64,000 bases of DNA from positions 6,510,001 to 6,574,000 of the forward strand of contig JAHQIY010000004.1 of the NCBI GenBank assembly GCA_019054805.1, written 5' to 3'. A program made the position numbers and the translations under genes. The DNA is from Brachionus manjavacas. Taxonomy: Eukaryota; Rotifera; Eurotatoria; Ploima; Brachionidae. The notes beneath the pieces were generated by a model. That model was not told the DNA's origin. It saw only the letters and a list, made by a program, of their open reading frames with translations, and searched no databases. How positions within the stretch are numbered: position 1 is the stretch's first letter; the number at the start of each line of letters is the position of its first letter. Positions 50,201 to 60,731 of the stretch are shown piece after piece.

Positions 50201-51105
50201 CTAATCTTTCTTTACAGCTGAAGCTATTTGCACGGTAGACTTTTTCTAGTAGTCAAATTCTAAAATAAACTTGTAATCTAAGTTTCCCAGTCGATTTTTG
50301 GTTCGATTGGTAAGCTCTAGGATTGCAATATAGTCACGAACAACATTTGAGCCGATTTCGGTCTTTGTTTTTCATAAAAAGACTTAAAGTTTTATTTTAT
50401 TAAAGTATGCGTAATATTTATTAAAGCAGAGAAAATTGATATGGGTTAAGAAAAAAAAAATATTTTAAATTTTATATGGGGTCCTTGGCAAGTCTGAGCA
50501 GTGAATGAATGTAATTACCTCTTCCTTTTGGTAATAGAATTTAAAACTTTTTTTTACAAGACAAAGTAAGGAACAAAAGGTTTACATTTAAATGAACCAA
50601 GCAATTGTATTTGTGTGGATTGTTTTACCTATTGGTAAGGTGGGTTTTATTCAATAATTTTTTTAGTTTTTGGGTATGAATACGAGTTGGGTAAGTCAAA
50701 AATATTGATATTACAAAATTTAAATAGGAAAAAAAAATTAGTTTTAAGTATGAATGCATCTATCTCACGCTAATCCGTGAATGAAATTCTATATCTTTAA
50801 ATATTTGTTAATTATCTCATATTATACACATATTCAGTGAACAAGTGAAATCTCGGATAACCGATTGCAAATTTTGTCAATTTTAAATTAAATCGGAACA
50901 TATGTTTACGCAAAACTTCGTAGCAGTCACAAAATAAATCCAAAAAACATTTAAAATTAAATTAAATTTTCATATTTTTTTTAATTCAAATTTCTCAAAA
51001 GCTAAATTGAGCTTTAAATTTAGAAAAAAAAAATTTTTTGTCTGCTTTAGATATTTTAGAGAGAGATAAGAAGAAAAAATTTTTGGTAAAAAAATTATTT
51101 TGATT
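44266..51105. other. 6.8-kb gene-poor, A/T-rich stretch
   Basis: No gene recognised. Short frames at 44527-44745, 45553-45762 and 48750-48947 are low complexity. The part around 49430-50350 is less A/T-rich and might contain very old retroelement debris, but nothing can be assigned. The right end must contain the promoter of the GPCR gene. Confidence 0.5.
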
Positions 51106-52758
51106 ATGGACGAGCCAATAATGGATACCAGAACGGAATCCCGATCATCGCTATACCAATATGACGATTCTGTATCAGATTTCAGCTCAGAGTATAAACT
51201 AGACAATTTCGATCCTCAACTAGATCTTTCGTACCCAGTCGCTGACTCCAAGAATTTGAATGACACACTTTTTTATGACATAATGGATGCCACTCAAACA
51301 AATGATGAATCAAATGAATTTCGAACCTTAATTGTTAGTCTTGGCCTGGTCCTGGTCTCATTTGGAATTCTGTCCAGTCTTCTCTTTATTCTTCTTATCT
51401 TATGCCGCAAATCAAAGCGCAAAACTTCGTCTACTCTAATCATGTCATCCATTTGTCTGGCCTACATTTTATTTTTTATCTTCTACTGTTTTAAAATAAT
51501 TGTTTACTTTAATGTCGAAACAATTATTAAATTTCACAACTATGACGTGACTGAAAATTGGATCTTTGGATCTTTTTTGTGCAAGTTTGTTCACTCTTCG
51601 CCAATATGGTGCAAAATTTTCACTCGTCTAAGCATCCTGGTTTTGATTGTGATGAGAATTTTGAGCCTCTTGATCCGCAGAAATTGTGTCTCTAATTCAA
51701 AAAGCCCACAAGACACCAACATAAACGTAATCAAAAACAAATATAAAAAAAGCATGTTGGGCCTGAGCCTAATCAGAAGATGTTTCGAATGTCCGGTCCT
51801 ACTGGTCATAATCGCACTTGTTTGGATCATCAGTTTGCTGGCGTCAGTGCCTCTTTTTTTCTCATACAAATTGAATGATGTGACCGATCCGCCAATTTGT
51901 GACTCTGTCTACCAATTTCCAGATGATTTGAAAAAAGTGGCCAATTTTTACTTTAACTACTTCATCTACGGATCCATGGTGCCCTGCTTTTTTATCCTTC
52001 TATCATTAATTGTCCTATCACTATTTCAACTACCTCGAGGGTCTTCACACTCGGCCAAAAACTCAAAATCCCACTCAACAGATTTGGTCAGCCCAAAAGA
52101 GACCAGATCGAACAATTTTCTGCTCTGGCTGGTCGTGATTGTGCACTTGGGCACTTCTTTTCCCCAAGAGCTATACCGATACGTTCAGCTGGTGAACACA
52201 AATGTTAACGACCCTGTTTACATTGAAATGGTCCTGCTTAAGCCATTAACTCTCGCTAGGCCCTATTATCTAATTCAACTGCTTTACATAAGCGAGTTCG
52301 CCTTGGTTCCTCTGATTTTTTTGACCTTTTTTACCTGTTCGAGCAAATTGGACGATTTTAACTCTGAATATGGCGAGCCTAGTAAAAAAAAACTGACCCA
52401 GACTTTAAATTTTTGCTGCTATGACTACAATCTTGTTGGGACGGCGGACAATGGTGAAAAAAATTTATTCAACAACACGACTGACCAGAGCTTGAATGAC
52501 GCACTTTTGGACAACCAGAGAAGTGAGCTGAAAAGCTCGGATGGATTGGCCAGTCGTGAAATTCCGATTGACAAAGATCAAAATTTTTATGACCCGAACA
52601 ATGAGAACGTGCTGCACATTATTCAGCATCCTTCTTGGCGAATAAACATAAAACAGCAATCGAACTCGTCGGGCAAAAACTCAAGAGGAAATAAATACGC
52701 TAATGAAACTAATGGGTCCGTGCAATTGCCGTTTAATTACATGAAATCCAATATGTGA
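51106..52758 (+). CDS. class A (rhodopsin-like) orphan GPCR, intronless
   Basis: One exon of 550 residues. ATG 51106 is the first in-frame ATG. An acidic N-terminus of about 75 residues carries an N-glycosylation site (LNDT). It is followed by seven hydrophobic segments: TM1 at LIVSLGLVLVSFG, TM2 at TLIMSSICLAYILFF, TM3 from C3.25, TM4 at LLVIIALVWIISLLASVP, TM5 at FIYGSMVPCFFILLSL, TM6 at LLWLVVIVHLGTSFP and TM7 at LIQLLYISEFALVPLIF. The ECL1 tryptophan and TM3 Cys (WIFGSFLCKF) and an ECL2 Cys (PPICDS) support the class A disulphide. The activation motifs are degenerate: DRY is MRI, CWxP is TSFP and NPxxY is VPLIF. A 150-residue Ser/Asn/Asp-rich C-tail follows, with a CC pair (FCCYDY) that could be palmitoylated. 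It is most likely a peptide-receptor relative; the ligand cannot be inferred. Confidence 0.85.
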   Translation: MDEPIMDTRTESRSSLYQYDDSVSDFSSEYKLDNFDPQLDLSYPVADSKNLNDTLFYDIMDATQTNDESNEFRTLIVSLGLVLVSFGILSSLLFILLILCRKSKRKTSSTLIMSSICLAYILFFIFYCFKIIVYFNVETIIKFHNYDVTENWIFGSFLCKFVHSSPIWCKIFTRLSILVLIVMRILSLLIRRNCVSNSKSPQDTNINVIKNKYKKSMLGLSLIRRCFECPVLLVIIALVWIISLLASVPLFFSYKLNDVTDPPICDSVYQFPDDLKKVANFYFNYFIYGSMVPCFFILLSLIVLSLFQLPRGSSHSAKNSKSHSTDLVSPKETRSNNFLLWLVVIVHLGTSFPQELYRYVQLVNTNVNDPVYIEMVLLKPLTLARPYYLIQLLYISEFALVPLIFLTFFTCSSKLDDFNSEYGEPSKKKLTQTLNFCCYDYNLVGTADNGEKNLFNNTTDQSLNDALLDNQRSELKSSDGLASREIPIDKDQNFYDPNNENVLHIIQHPSWRINIKQQSNSSGKNSRGNKYANETNGSVQLPFNYMKSNM

Positions 52759-53664
52759 TCTTAAGTTGCATCAAATTTGAGAACAAATCGGCATTTAAGA
52801 TCGATATAAAACAAAGTGAACCAAATAATGGACAATGTTTAGTCATCAACAACAAAAAAGATTCTACTAAGTTTTATTTTTGTAGAAATTCTAAATTTTC
52901 AAAAAAGTTATATTTTATGTAGAATTTTAGATATTTAATTAATTAATTAATAAAAATGCACAAAAAAGATACTCGTTATTGAAATTAGAGTCAAATAGAA
53001 TATTGATTATTCTTAGGACTTTTAATTTTCAATTAAACTGTTAAATTCGCTTTTTAACTTTTCAGTTTAGATCTAGATTTCAAGGAAAAATTTGTTTAAT
53101 TTTTTTCTTCTTAATTTTCTTAAAAGTATAAATATTTTTCTTGTTTGAAAGTTTTAAATTTTTTTAAATAAAAACGTGGCTATAAAAAATTTTCAATTTA
53201 TTTATTTTCAAGTTTTAATTATAAATTTGACTCGATATTGGGATGCGTAAAACTAATTATTGAACTAATTTTATTTTAATTATAATTAATTATTTTCTTT
53301 TTGTTTTTCGTGATTATTAAATTTGACATCAAATTTATTCTATCATGATTTTTCTACCCTTTTTTAAGAAAAATGCTTTCTTAATACTCAATCTAAATTA
53401 AAAAACATAGAAAAAATATGAAATTATACAAAAAACTTAAACCATAAAAATTAACTAAGTTTATTTTCTTCAATGATATAATTACAAGGTTTTACCTGTT
53501 GCTCCGCTGCCAGAATAATAAAACTAAAAGAAAAAGAAATTAGTATTGATTATTTAATTGATTGATTTATTTTATTTTTTATTTTGAAAAATTCTTATTA
53601 AAAATTGATTTTAAAGAATTTTTTTCATAAGTGTTGATTAAATGATTTAATGAATATTTCTGTA
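52759..53664. other. spacer after the GPCR gene
   Basis: GPCR 3' UTR and A/T-rich spacer. Nothing else recognised. Confidence 0.45.
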
Positions 53665-53972
53665 CAGTATGTCATAAAAAGTTAGAATCAAACTCTTTTT
53701 TCTATTTGATTGTTTTTTTGTTCATTATTTCGTTAACTCGGCTATTTCTCTTTCAGTCTTTGTCTGATTTTTCAAAAAACTTGCAATTTACCATCTCTGT
53801 TGATCAGTTATTTTATTTTTACCCATTTTTCTCTATTTTGTGAGATTTTTAGGTAGTCTTACTTTAAAAAAGCTATTATTTGAAAAAATTCATAGTTAAC
53901 GATTTATTTTATTGCAAAAAAAACAATATTTTTATTTTTTTCAACTTGATTTTAACTTTTTGTGACATACTG
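53665..53972. mobile_element. 308-bp mariner-type MITE
   Basis: Inverted ends of about 26 bp with two mismatches begin CAGTATGTCA(T/C)AAAAAGTTA and continue (G/A)AATCAA. Each is bordered by TA (53663-53664 and 53973-53974), the signature of Tc1/mariner insertion. The A/T-rich interior has no transposase. The ends differ from those of the Tc1 relic in exd3, so a second family is present. Confidence 0.88.
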
Positions 53973-54429
53973 TACAAACAACATTTCTTGTAAGTAAAAC
54001 TTGAATTAATGAATTTCAATGAATTTGAATATATTTTTTTTCTTAATTTTTTAATTAAATATTTATTTTTAAAGTTGTAAAAAAATTAATTTATATTATG
54101 TAATCTAAAAAAATGGATTAAGACAATTATTTGAACACTTTCCTTACATGGGACTGAAAAGAAGGGTTGTGCCTTTCGGAACTGTCCTGAGTATCCACAC
54201 AAATTATATTTTAAAGACTGTTATCGAATATTCTACTTAATATTTCTAGAATGATTAAATTACTAGGACTGTTTCAATAAAGGCGTAGCATTGCGACCCA
54301 ATAATTGTATTTAACTGAGAGATACATTAAATTGTGAATCTATATTACTGAACTTATAATTTTTTATTTTCTAAAAAAAATTAATTAATTATTAAAGTAT
54401 TTTTTAATATTTTATCTAATTTTTAGTGA

Positions 54430-55110
54430 ATTCAATGTCTAATTGAAATAATAATAATTAATAATAATTAATAATTTATTCAGGAAACACCGCGAGGGTG
54501 ATGTAAAAAAAAAAATAAAATAAAATAAAAAAAGTAAATAAAAGTAGGGTTTTGTCTTTCTAAATAATTTTAGAGAATAAATTAGAATTTTTTTTTTTTT
54601 TTGAAATAATATGATAAATTTTTAAATCTAATTTTACAATTCACCTTAAAAGTGAAGTTACTCTAAAAAAAGTCAATCTGTACAACAATTGTCAACACTT
54701 TCAGATTCACAATTTTATAAATTACAAGCTATTTGTAATTAAGCTATAAGATCTAAGCTTCCATTTGACACTTCTTCAGAAATGTTATTTAACGAAGAGG
54801 CACAAAATTTCAAATTTTCTTCGAATCCTACCGTTAATCTTATCCTAGTCTGAAATTCTCTTGCACCGTAAAGTCTATTCGTAAAGTTAATTATAAAGAA
54901 TTAAAAAAAAATTTCGAATAATTCTATTCCTTCCTATTATTTTATTAATATTTCTTTAATAATCTAATTTCAATAATCAATTTGAATCTTGAAGCTATTA
55001 ACTGTCCCTGCTGATATTGCTTCTATTAGTTACTTATTCCATGATTCAACAAATCTGTACCCTAAAAATTGAATAATGTATTGTCCTTTTTTGTTGATCT
55101 TTTCTTACTA
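54430..55110 (-). mobile_element. degraded LINE 3' portion
   Basis: On the minus strand, about 55070-54965, FLGYRFVESWNK and then (after a stop) LIEAISAGTVNSFKIQID match the C-terminal end of LINE ORF2; compare FFTNRVVKGWNKLP...TVNGFKNKFD in the 41-44 kb element. Downstream on that strand comes A/T sequence, then a CACC...GGTG hairpin (54488-54500) and an AATAATTATT tail (54445-54480). Confidence 0.7.
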
Positions 55111-56226
55111 GTTTATGATTAACATTTATTTTATATATTTGTTTATTTGTAAAAAGTTACTTAAGAATAATAAAAAAATTAAAAGTTTGATTGAAATATA
55201 AAAATTTATTGGTATAAAAAGGTAAAAAATTAAAATTGAAAAAAACCATGACAGTTAAAAGATTTTTAAGTATTGGATGTTTCAACGGTGAAAGAAGACA
55301 AATTAAGATATCTAATAGAGATTGAAAAGCTTCAGCTTAAAAATCAGAAATCAAATGTGTATTAATTCATCAACTCATACATATATTCTTAGGATTAAGA
55401 TAAAAAGAAATTATCTAGGTGGAAAAAATTATTTTTTTAAGACTTTAAATAATGAAAATGAGTTGATTCAAAAAAATTTATTATAAAAAAAATATTTAAA
55501 CTTTCATCCACATATATTAAAAGCTTTAAAAGAAAATTGAATCTCACTGAGAAATAACTAAAATTATTTTTTTGTCCAGATATATAAACACAGTTTTTAA
55601 GGTAATAGATGGGTCCTACTTAAGTTAAGCTACGCAATAATGGACTAATAGACAACTTTTTGTTTCATTCAATATTACAATTATCATTTTTTGATTATTT
55701 TATTATGTAAATATTTTCTATTCAATTATTAAAATTTTTAATCAATTCAGCTTTTCAATTTTTCAATTATTCAATTTTTCAAATATTTTTAATTTTTCTA
55801 ATGTTAGCTCAGATTTTATCAAAATAAATCTAACTTCAAAATAAACCCTAGATTGACAAAATTTATTTTTGGTTTAGATTTGCTTAACTTGGAATTTATT
55901 TTGTTTTAAATATTTTGATCCATATACTGGATCTTTTCAGCTTTTTCAATAAAATATTTCCAATGCTAATTCGCTTTGTTTTTTATTATGTCATACTATT
56001 CATTATTTATCTTTTGGGAAATAAAATATATTTAATTAAAAGAAATTTTTATTTGAATTAATTGGAATAGCAAGATACTAAATAGTAAATTAAGTCATCA
56101 TTATTTTGAAAAAATTAATAAGTAAAAAAATTGAATGATTGAATAGTTGTTTTGATTAAGTTTTAAAAAATAAACTATTTTCCATGAATGTTAGTTACCG
56201 TATACCCTTGCAGTGAGATGCGTGCC

Positions 56227-56334
56227 TTTAAACCCGAATATCAGGTTTTAAACCATGCGCCGACTACCATCTTACCCATGTTATAGGGTTATTAATAAGA
56301 AGACCATGTCTTTAAACCTGGTATTCGGGTTTAA
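56227..56334. repeat. inverted repeat with AAACCCGAATATCAGGTTT arms
   Basis: The left arm 56227-56252 (TTTAAACCCGAATATCAGG plus TTTTAAA) and right arm 56311-56334 (TTTAAACCTGGTATTCGGG plus TTTAA) are complementary with few mismatches. Each arm is itself nearly palindromic. The surrounding 200 bp are less A/T-rich than average and contain several CCC/GGG-TTTA motifs. Probably a small transposon or foldback. Confidence 0.6.
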
Positions 56335-56701
56335 TTGCATCGTTTATAACCAAAAATCAAAAAAAGACCCAGGGTTTATACCCAAAAGTCAGATTCAAAA
56401 GCAGCGTTAAAAAATAAAATCTACGAGAACGCTAAATTTAGGTTTTGGTTTTAAGAGCTGGGGTAAAAATTAAAACAATTTTAAAATAAATAATTAATTT
56501 TAATTATTTTTTTAATTAAAAAAATTGAATGTGTATCTTTCAAATTTATAAATCTCTTTTTAGAAAAATAAATGGAATCTTGAATTCTAGAGCGAAATTG
56601 GCTTTGGTATAAAATGATGCATTAAAGAGTTTATAGCAAGACGTAATAAAATCGTTACGCAAAAAAACCCGCGGTCTTCCTTCCAGGCCTGTTTGCGGCT
56701 C

Positions 56702-56810
56702 CGATCCATCCGGCCATTATTTTTTTTTTTCATTTTAAATTATTCAAAAATTTAAATTATTTATTTTAAATTTTTTTGCATGCAAATTTTTGGCATGGCC
56801 GGATGGGTCG
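56702..56810. repeat. inverted repeat around a GC-rich CGATCCATCCGGCCAT arm
   Basis: Arms 56702-56717 and 56795-56810 pair at 15 of 16 positions and enclose a 77-nt A/T core containing a TTGCATGCAA palindrome. Weaker complementarity continues outwards (GTTACGC...GCGGTC against GGTCGCC...GGCGTTA). A MITE-like hairpin whose GC-rich arms stand out sharply from the local composition. Confidence 0.65.
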
Positions 56811-59410
56811 GTTAGGTCGCCGGATCGTTGGCGTTATGTTTTTATTAGAACCTTTGTATTACCAAAATCGAGGTTCCTGCAATTTAAAGAAATTGCATTC
56901 GATTCTCAATTTGGCAAGACATATCAAGAACTAACTATAAAAATCATTAGTAAATTGTCTCAGTTAAGTTCCTGTAAAGGCTATTAGGGAACAAATAATT
57001 TGTATCATGATTAATCGGCACAAATTAATTTAATAATATTACAAATATTAAATAATAGAAATATTTGAAAAACATTTAAATCCTAAATTTTTTTGTTGCA
57101 AATGATTTATTATCTGATAGATTAGGAAGAAATTATTTGGTGATTTAATGTTGTTTTTTCACTAATATTTCTGAAAAATCATCAATATAAATCAATAACA
57201 ATTTAAATTACTGGATTTTTAAAACTTTTTTTTATCTTTAATAAAATTAATAATCGAAAAAAATTTGTTATTTACTATGATATTCATTCTAATTTTTTTC
57301 AAAAAATGATAAATTGATTTTAAGACTTGAAGAAGCAACCATTTTTTAATCCAAAATATTTAAAAGAGCATAAAAAGTAATTTTACTAAGTAATCACTTT
57401 CTTAAAGAAAAAGATAAATATTAAATTTTAAAATTTTTGATTTTGAAATCGGCCATACATTAGACTAAAATATACAAATAAAGGATATTTGTAATAAAAG
57501 ATGAACATGAACTCAACAAAAATATGCTCTCAAGACACTAGAGAAACGAAAATTATTTAAAAATTGAATAAAACACCTTGTCAAATAAAACGACACTTTT
57601 TAAAAAACTTTCATTAATCGAGAAAAAACTTTTTTAAGTACTATAATATGTAAACTTTAATTTGTGAATAAAAATTAAATTTATTAACGATCTGCCATTT
57701 TTATAATATTTAATTAAAATTGGTAATTTTACAGAGAGTTTGTAGAATTGATTATCACAAGCCAAATTACCTAAAGTATTAGTAAAAAAAATTGGAAAAA
57801 TTTAATTTAGATTTTTGTTCCAAGTTTCACAATGTCTGTTAAAGAAATTTCAAAAAACAAAATGAAATTTTTTTTAAGTATTTAAAGCGCTGGTATGAAT
57901 GTTTTATTTTGTAATGAAATTCGCATAGCTGTCAAGTTCAAAATATGGCAAACAAGTAAAGCGAAAAAGATTTTGAAATTTATAATAACATAAATTCTAT
58001 TTGTTTATTACATCTGATGGTTGTGAGATCATTTAATTTATAATTAATTTAAGGAAATATTGTTTCAAAATTTACAAGCCCTAAAAATATATGATAAAAA
58101 TTCGCTTATTTGTTCTTAAAATTTTTATTCCATTATTTTTGATAATAAAAAAATTTAGTGAAAAGTCCCTTAAAAAAAATTTTTAATTTAATTTAAATTT
58201 TCTAATTCTGTCGATAAAAATAAAAAAATTAAAAAAAATCAAATTCAAATAGACATAATTGATATTTTCTTTTTCTTTTAAACAAATTAACAACTCCCTG
58301 ATTTTAACTTTAAATAATCAAATTTTCATTTTCCTTATCTTCAAAAGCAACAATTTAATCCATTAACAAATAGATTTTGAGTCAATTTTTGTTTTTATTT
58401 TTCTTATATAATTTTGCTGCAAAATATTTTTAAATTTGTAAAGTGATTTAATTTCAATTTTTTTAAATTTTTTTAAACCTTGAAATACTAAAACGATAAT
58501 TTTTATGACTAGAGGAGTGATTGAATAAGAGGATTCGAAAGAACTAAAATTTGGATAGATTTTTAGTAAAATGGTTGATAAGATTTTGGAAAATTTTTTT
58601 GATTTTTTCAATGAACTTGAAAAAAAAAAAATTAAGCCAAAAAAGGAAAAAGGTAAAGTTTTCAAGACTATGGATGAAATATTCAATTTAAATATTAAAG
58701 ATCAGGAAGCATTGATAAATTAAATTTTTGTCTAATATAAATTTTTTACTGTTTGAATTGAAAAATACAAATTATTTATTTATTTTTTTAACCTTTTCTA
58801 AATTAAATGTCATAACTTTTAATTTGGGTAACTTGATCATATTGATCCTTCAAGTTGATTTTAATACTTTTTCCCATAAATATCTTCTTGAAATAATTTT
58901 AAACTTGGATTAATTATTTTTTATTAATTCCGCTTCACTATTTTTGTTACCTAGTGAGTTAGATTATTGCGATAATCGGAAATTGTTTATAAAATGAACC
59001 GAATTATTTTGAGATCGTCATTAAATTTTCTTTCTTACGCACTAAAAATTGTGTCATCAAAAGCAAAGGACCAAAATTTTGGATATTAATCAACTATTTG
59101 ATTTTATGAACATATTCTCAGACTCTTGCTAATTATATGTCAGAAAATTTTGGCTTAAATAAAAGAAAAATTAAAATATTGATTTCATTAATTTAAGCTT
59201 GCTGGATAAAATAACTTGAGCAATAAAAATTAAATAAATATTCAAGCTATTATTTAGTCTATTTTAAGTGAATTTACGAAAATAAAACTTGAAATTCAAT
59301 CAAGTTTGCATTGTTTATTAGATAACATCAATTCTAATTGAATAAATCACTAGGGATTTTTTTTTATTTCCTATTTGTTTCAATAAGTTTGCCTAAAATG
59401 TAATCAAATG

Positions 59411-59490
59411 ATAATAATAAACGCCTTTGAATTTTTTTTCCTGGAGGAATAACTGAAAGTCTTCTTTGCATTGGGCGTTTATAACTATTA
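59411..59490. repeat. 80-bp hairpin with ATAAACGCC stem
   Basis: ATAAACGCC (59417-59425) and GGCGTTTAT (59474-59482) are perfectly complementary. Pairing extends on the outside (AATGATAATA against TATTATT). The loop contains CCTGGAGG. It could be a short MITE; no small-RNA claim is made. Confidence 0.45.
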
Positions 59491-60731
59491 TTTACATAGA
59501 GGGTTTGAATATAATTGTCGTCGAATTTATCCAAATATTTAAGGGATTACAAGTCAAGTTTAGTAAACAAAATAGGAAATAAAGTTAACTATTAATCTTC
59601 TGTTTGCTTTTCCTATTGATTTGACCACAATTTTAGCAATTTTCTATTTGCTTGTCACTACTTTTAAAATAGAACTATCTTGAATCTAAAACGTAATATA
59701 GATAATTTTGAGATCATTTTCATTCAATATTAAATTTTACTTTATAAAAATTGTACTTGATTAGCAAAGAAAAATATTTTTTTTTATTAATAGCATAAAT
59801 TAAGGATATATAATTAAAGATTTCTTAAATTTTTTAGTGCCGTTAAAATATCACATTTTTTTTTCAATTTTTATTCTTTTGTAAGTTCATTAGAAAAAGA
59901 CTACCGAAGACATGCACTTTCGCAGATAAATATCAAACAGAAATTTTTTTAGAAGAATTTATTAACGAAAATTCCGACTTAAAGAAGTAAACAATAATGA
60001 GTAATCTTATCAAAACAAAACTTTAGGCCTTTATGTTTTAAAGAGTTCTAAGGTATTGAGAAGAGAAAAATAGAAACTTATTAAGATTAATCACTTCAAT
60101 GAAAATAAGAAGGATTTTTTTATTTAAATAAAATTGTATAGTCTAAAACTACCAATTTTTCATTTATAAATATTTAATCCTAGGTAAAAATAAAAATTTT
60201 TGGTCAATGAAGTATCTAAATAATCTTAATAAAATAGAATTTATCATTTAATCTTTAATCATTAATGGTTACTCTACAAGCGGTCCTTAGAGAAATTTTT
60301 TCGACTTCTCTTACAAACAACCAAATAAACGCGATCAAAATATCAAAATTTTTATATTTTACTTTTCCTTAAATATTTAATTCAAATTGAAAATTCAAGT
60401 TTTATCTTCTTTTCGAATAAATTGTTTTTTTTTTATACCAAAATAAAGCAGTCAATTTTAGATTTTAATTAAAGTTATTTTTCTGTTTGAAATGTTTTAT
60501 CAGAGTGTAAAATTAAAATTTCCTATTTGAAAACTTATCAGTTAATTATTTTGTTCAATTTATGAAAATTGAGAAGCAAATGTATTTTTGTTTATATAAA
60601 TTGATTTATGTAAATTAAAACTTGTTTAAAAACTTTATCTCTTGAATATAAATTAAGCGTTCTTTTTTTCATTTAGTCGAGTGTAAATATCGAATTTTTC
60701 AAATGCACTAAGTTTTATTATTAGTCGCCAA

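Larger units (their letters stand above)
55111..60731. other. A/T-rich spacer with three foldback structures
   Basis: No gene recognised. Foldbacks at 56227-56334, 56702-56810 and 59411-59490 are listed separately. Frames at 56790-56987, 58363-58686 and 58728-58913 have no homology and low complexity. Confidence 0.5.

Noticed and set aside
54150..54240. GACTGAAAAGAAGG...TTATATTTTAAA sequence like the LINE 3' ends
   Set aside because: It shares the flanking words but lacks the hairpin and microsatellite tail; similarity is suggestive only.
58363..58686. 107-codon minus-strand frame
   Set aside because: Lys/Ile/Phe/Ser-dominated low-complexity translation expected from A/T-rich DNA, with no domain or conserved motif.
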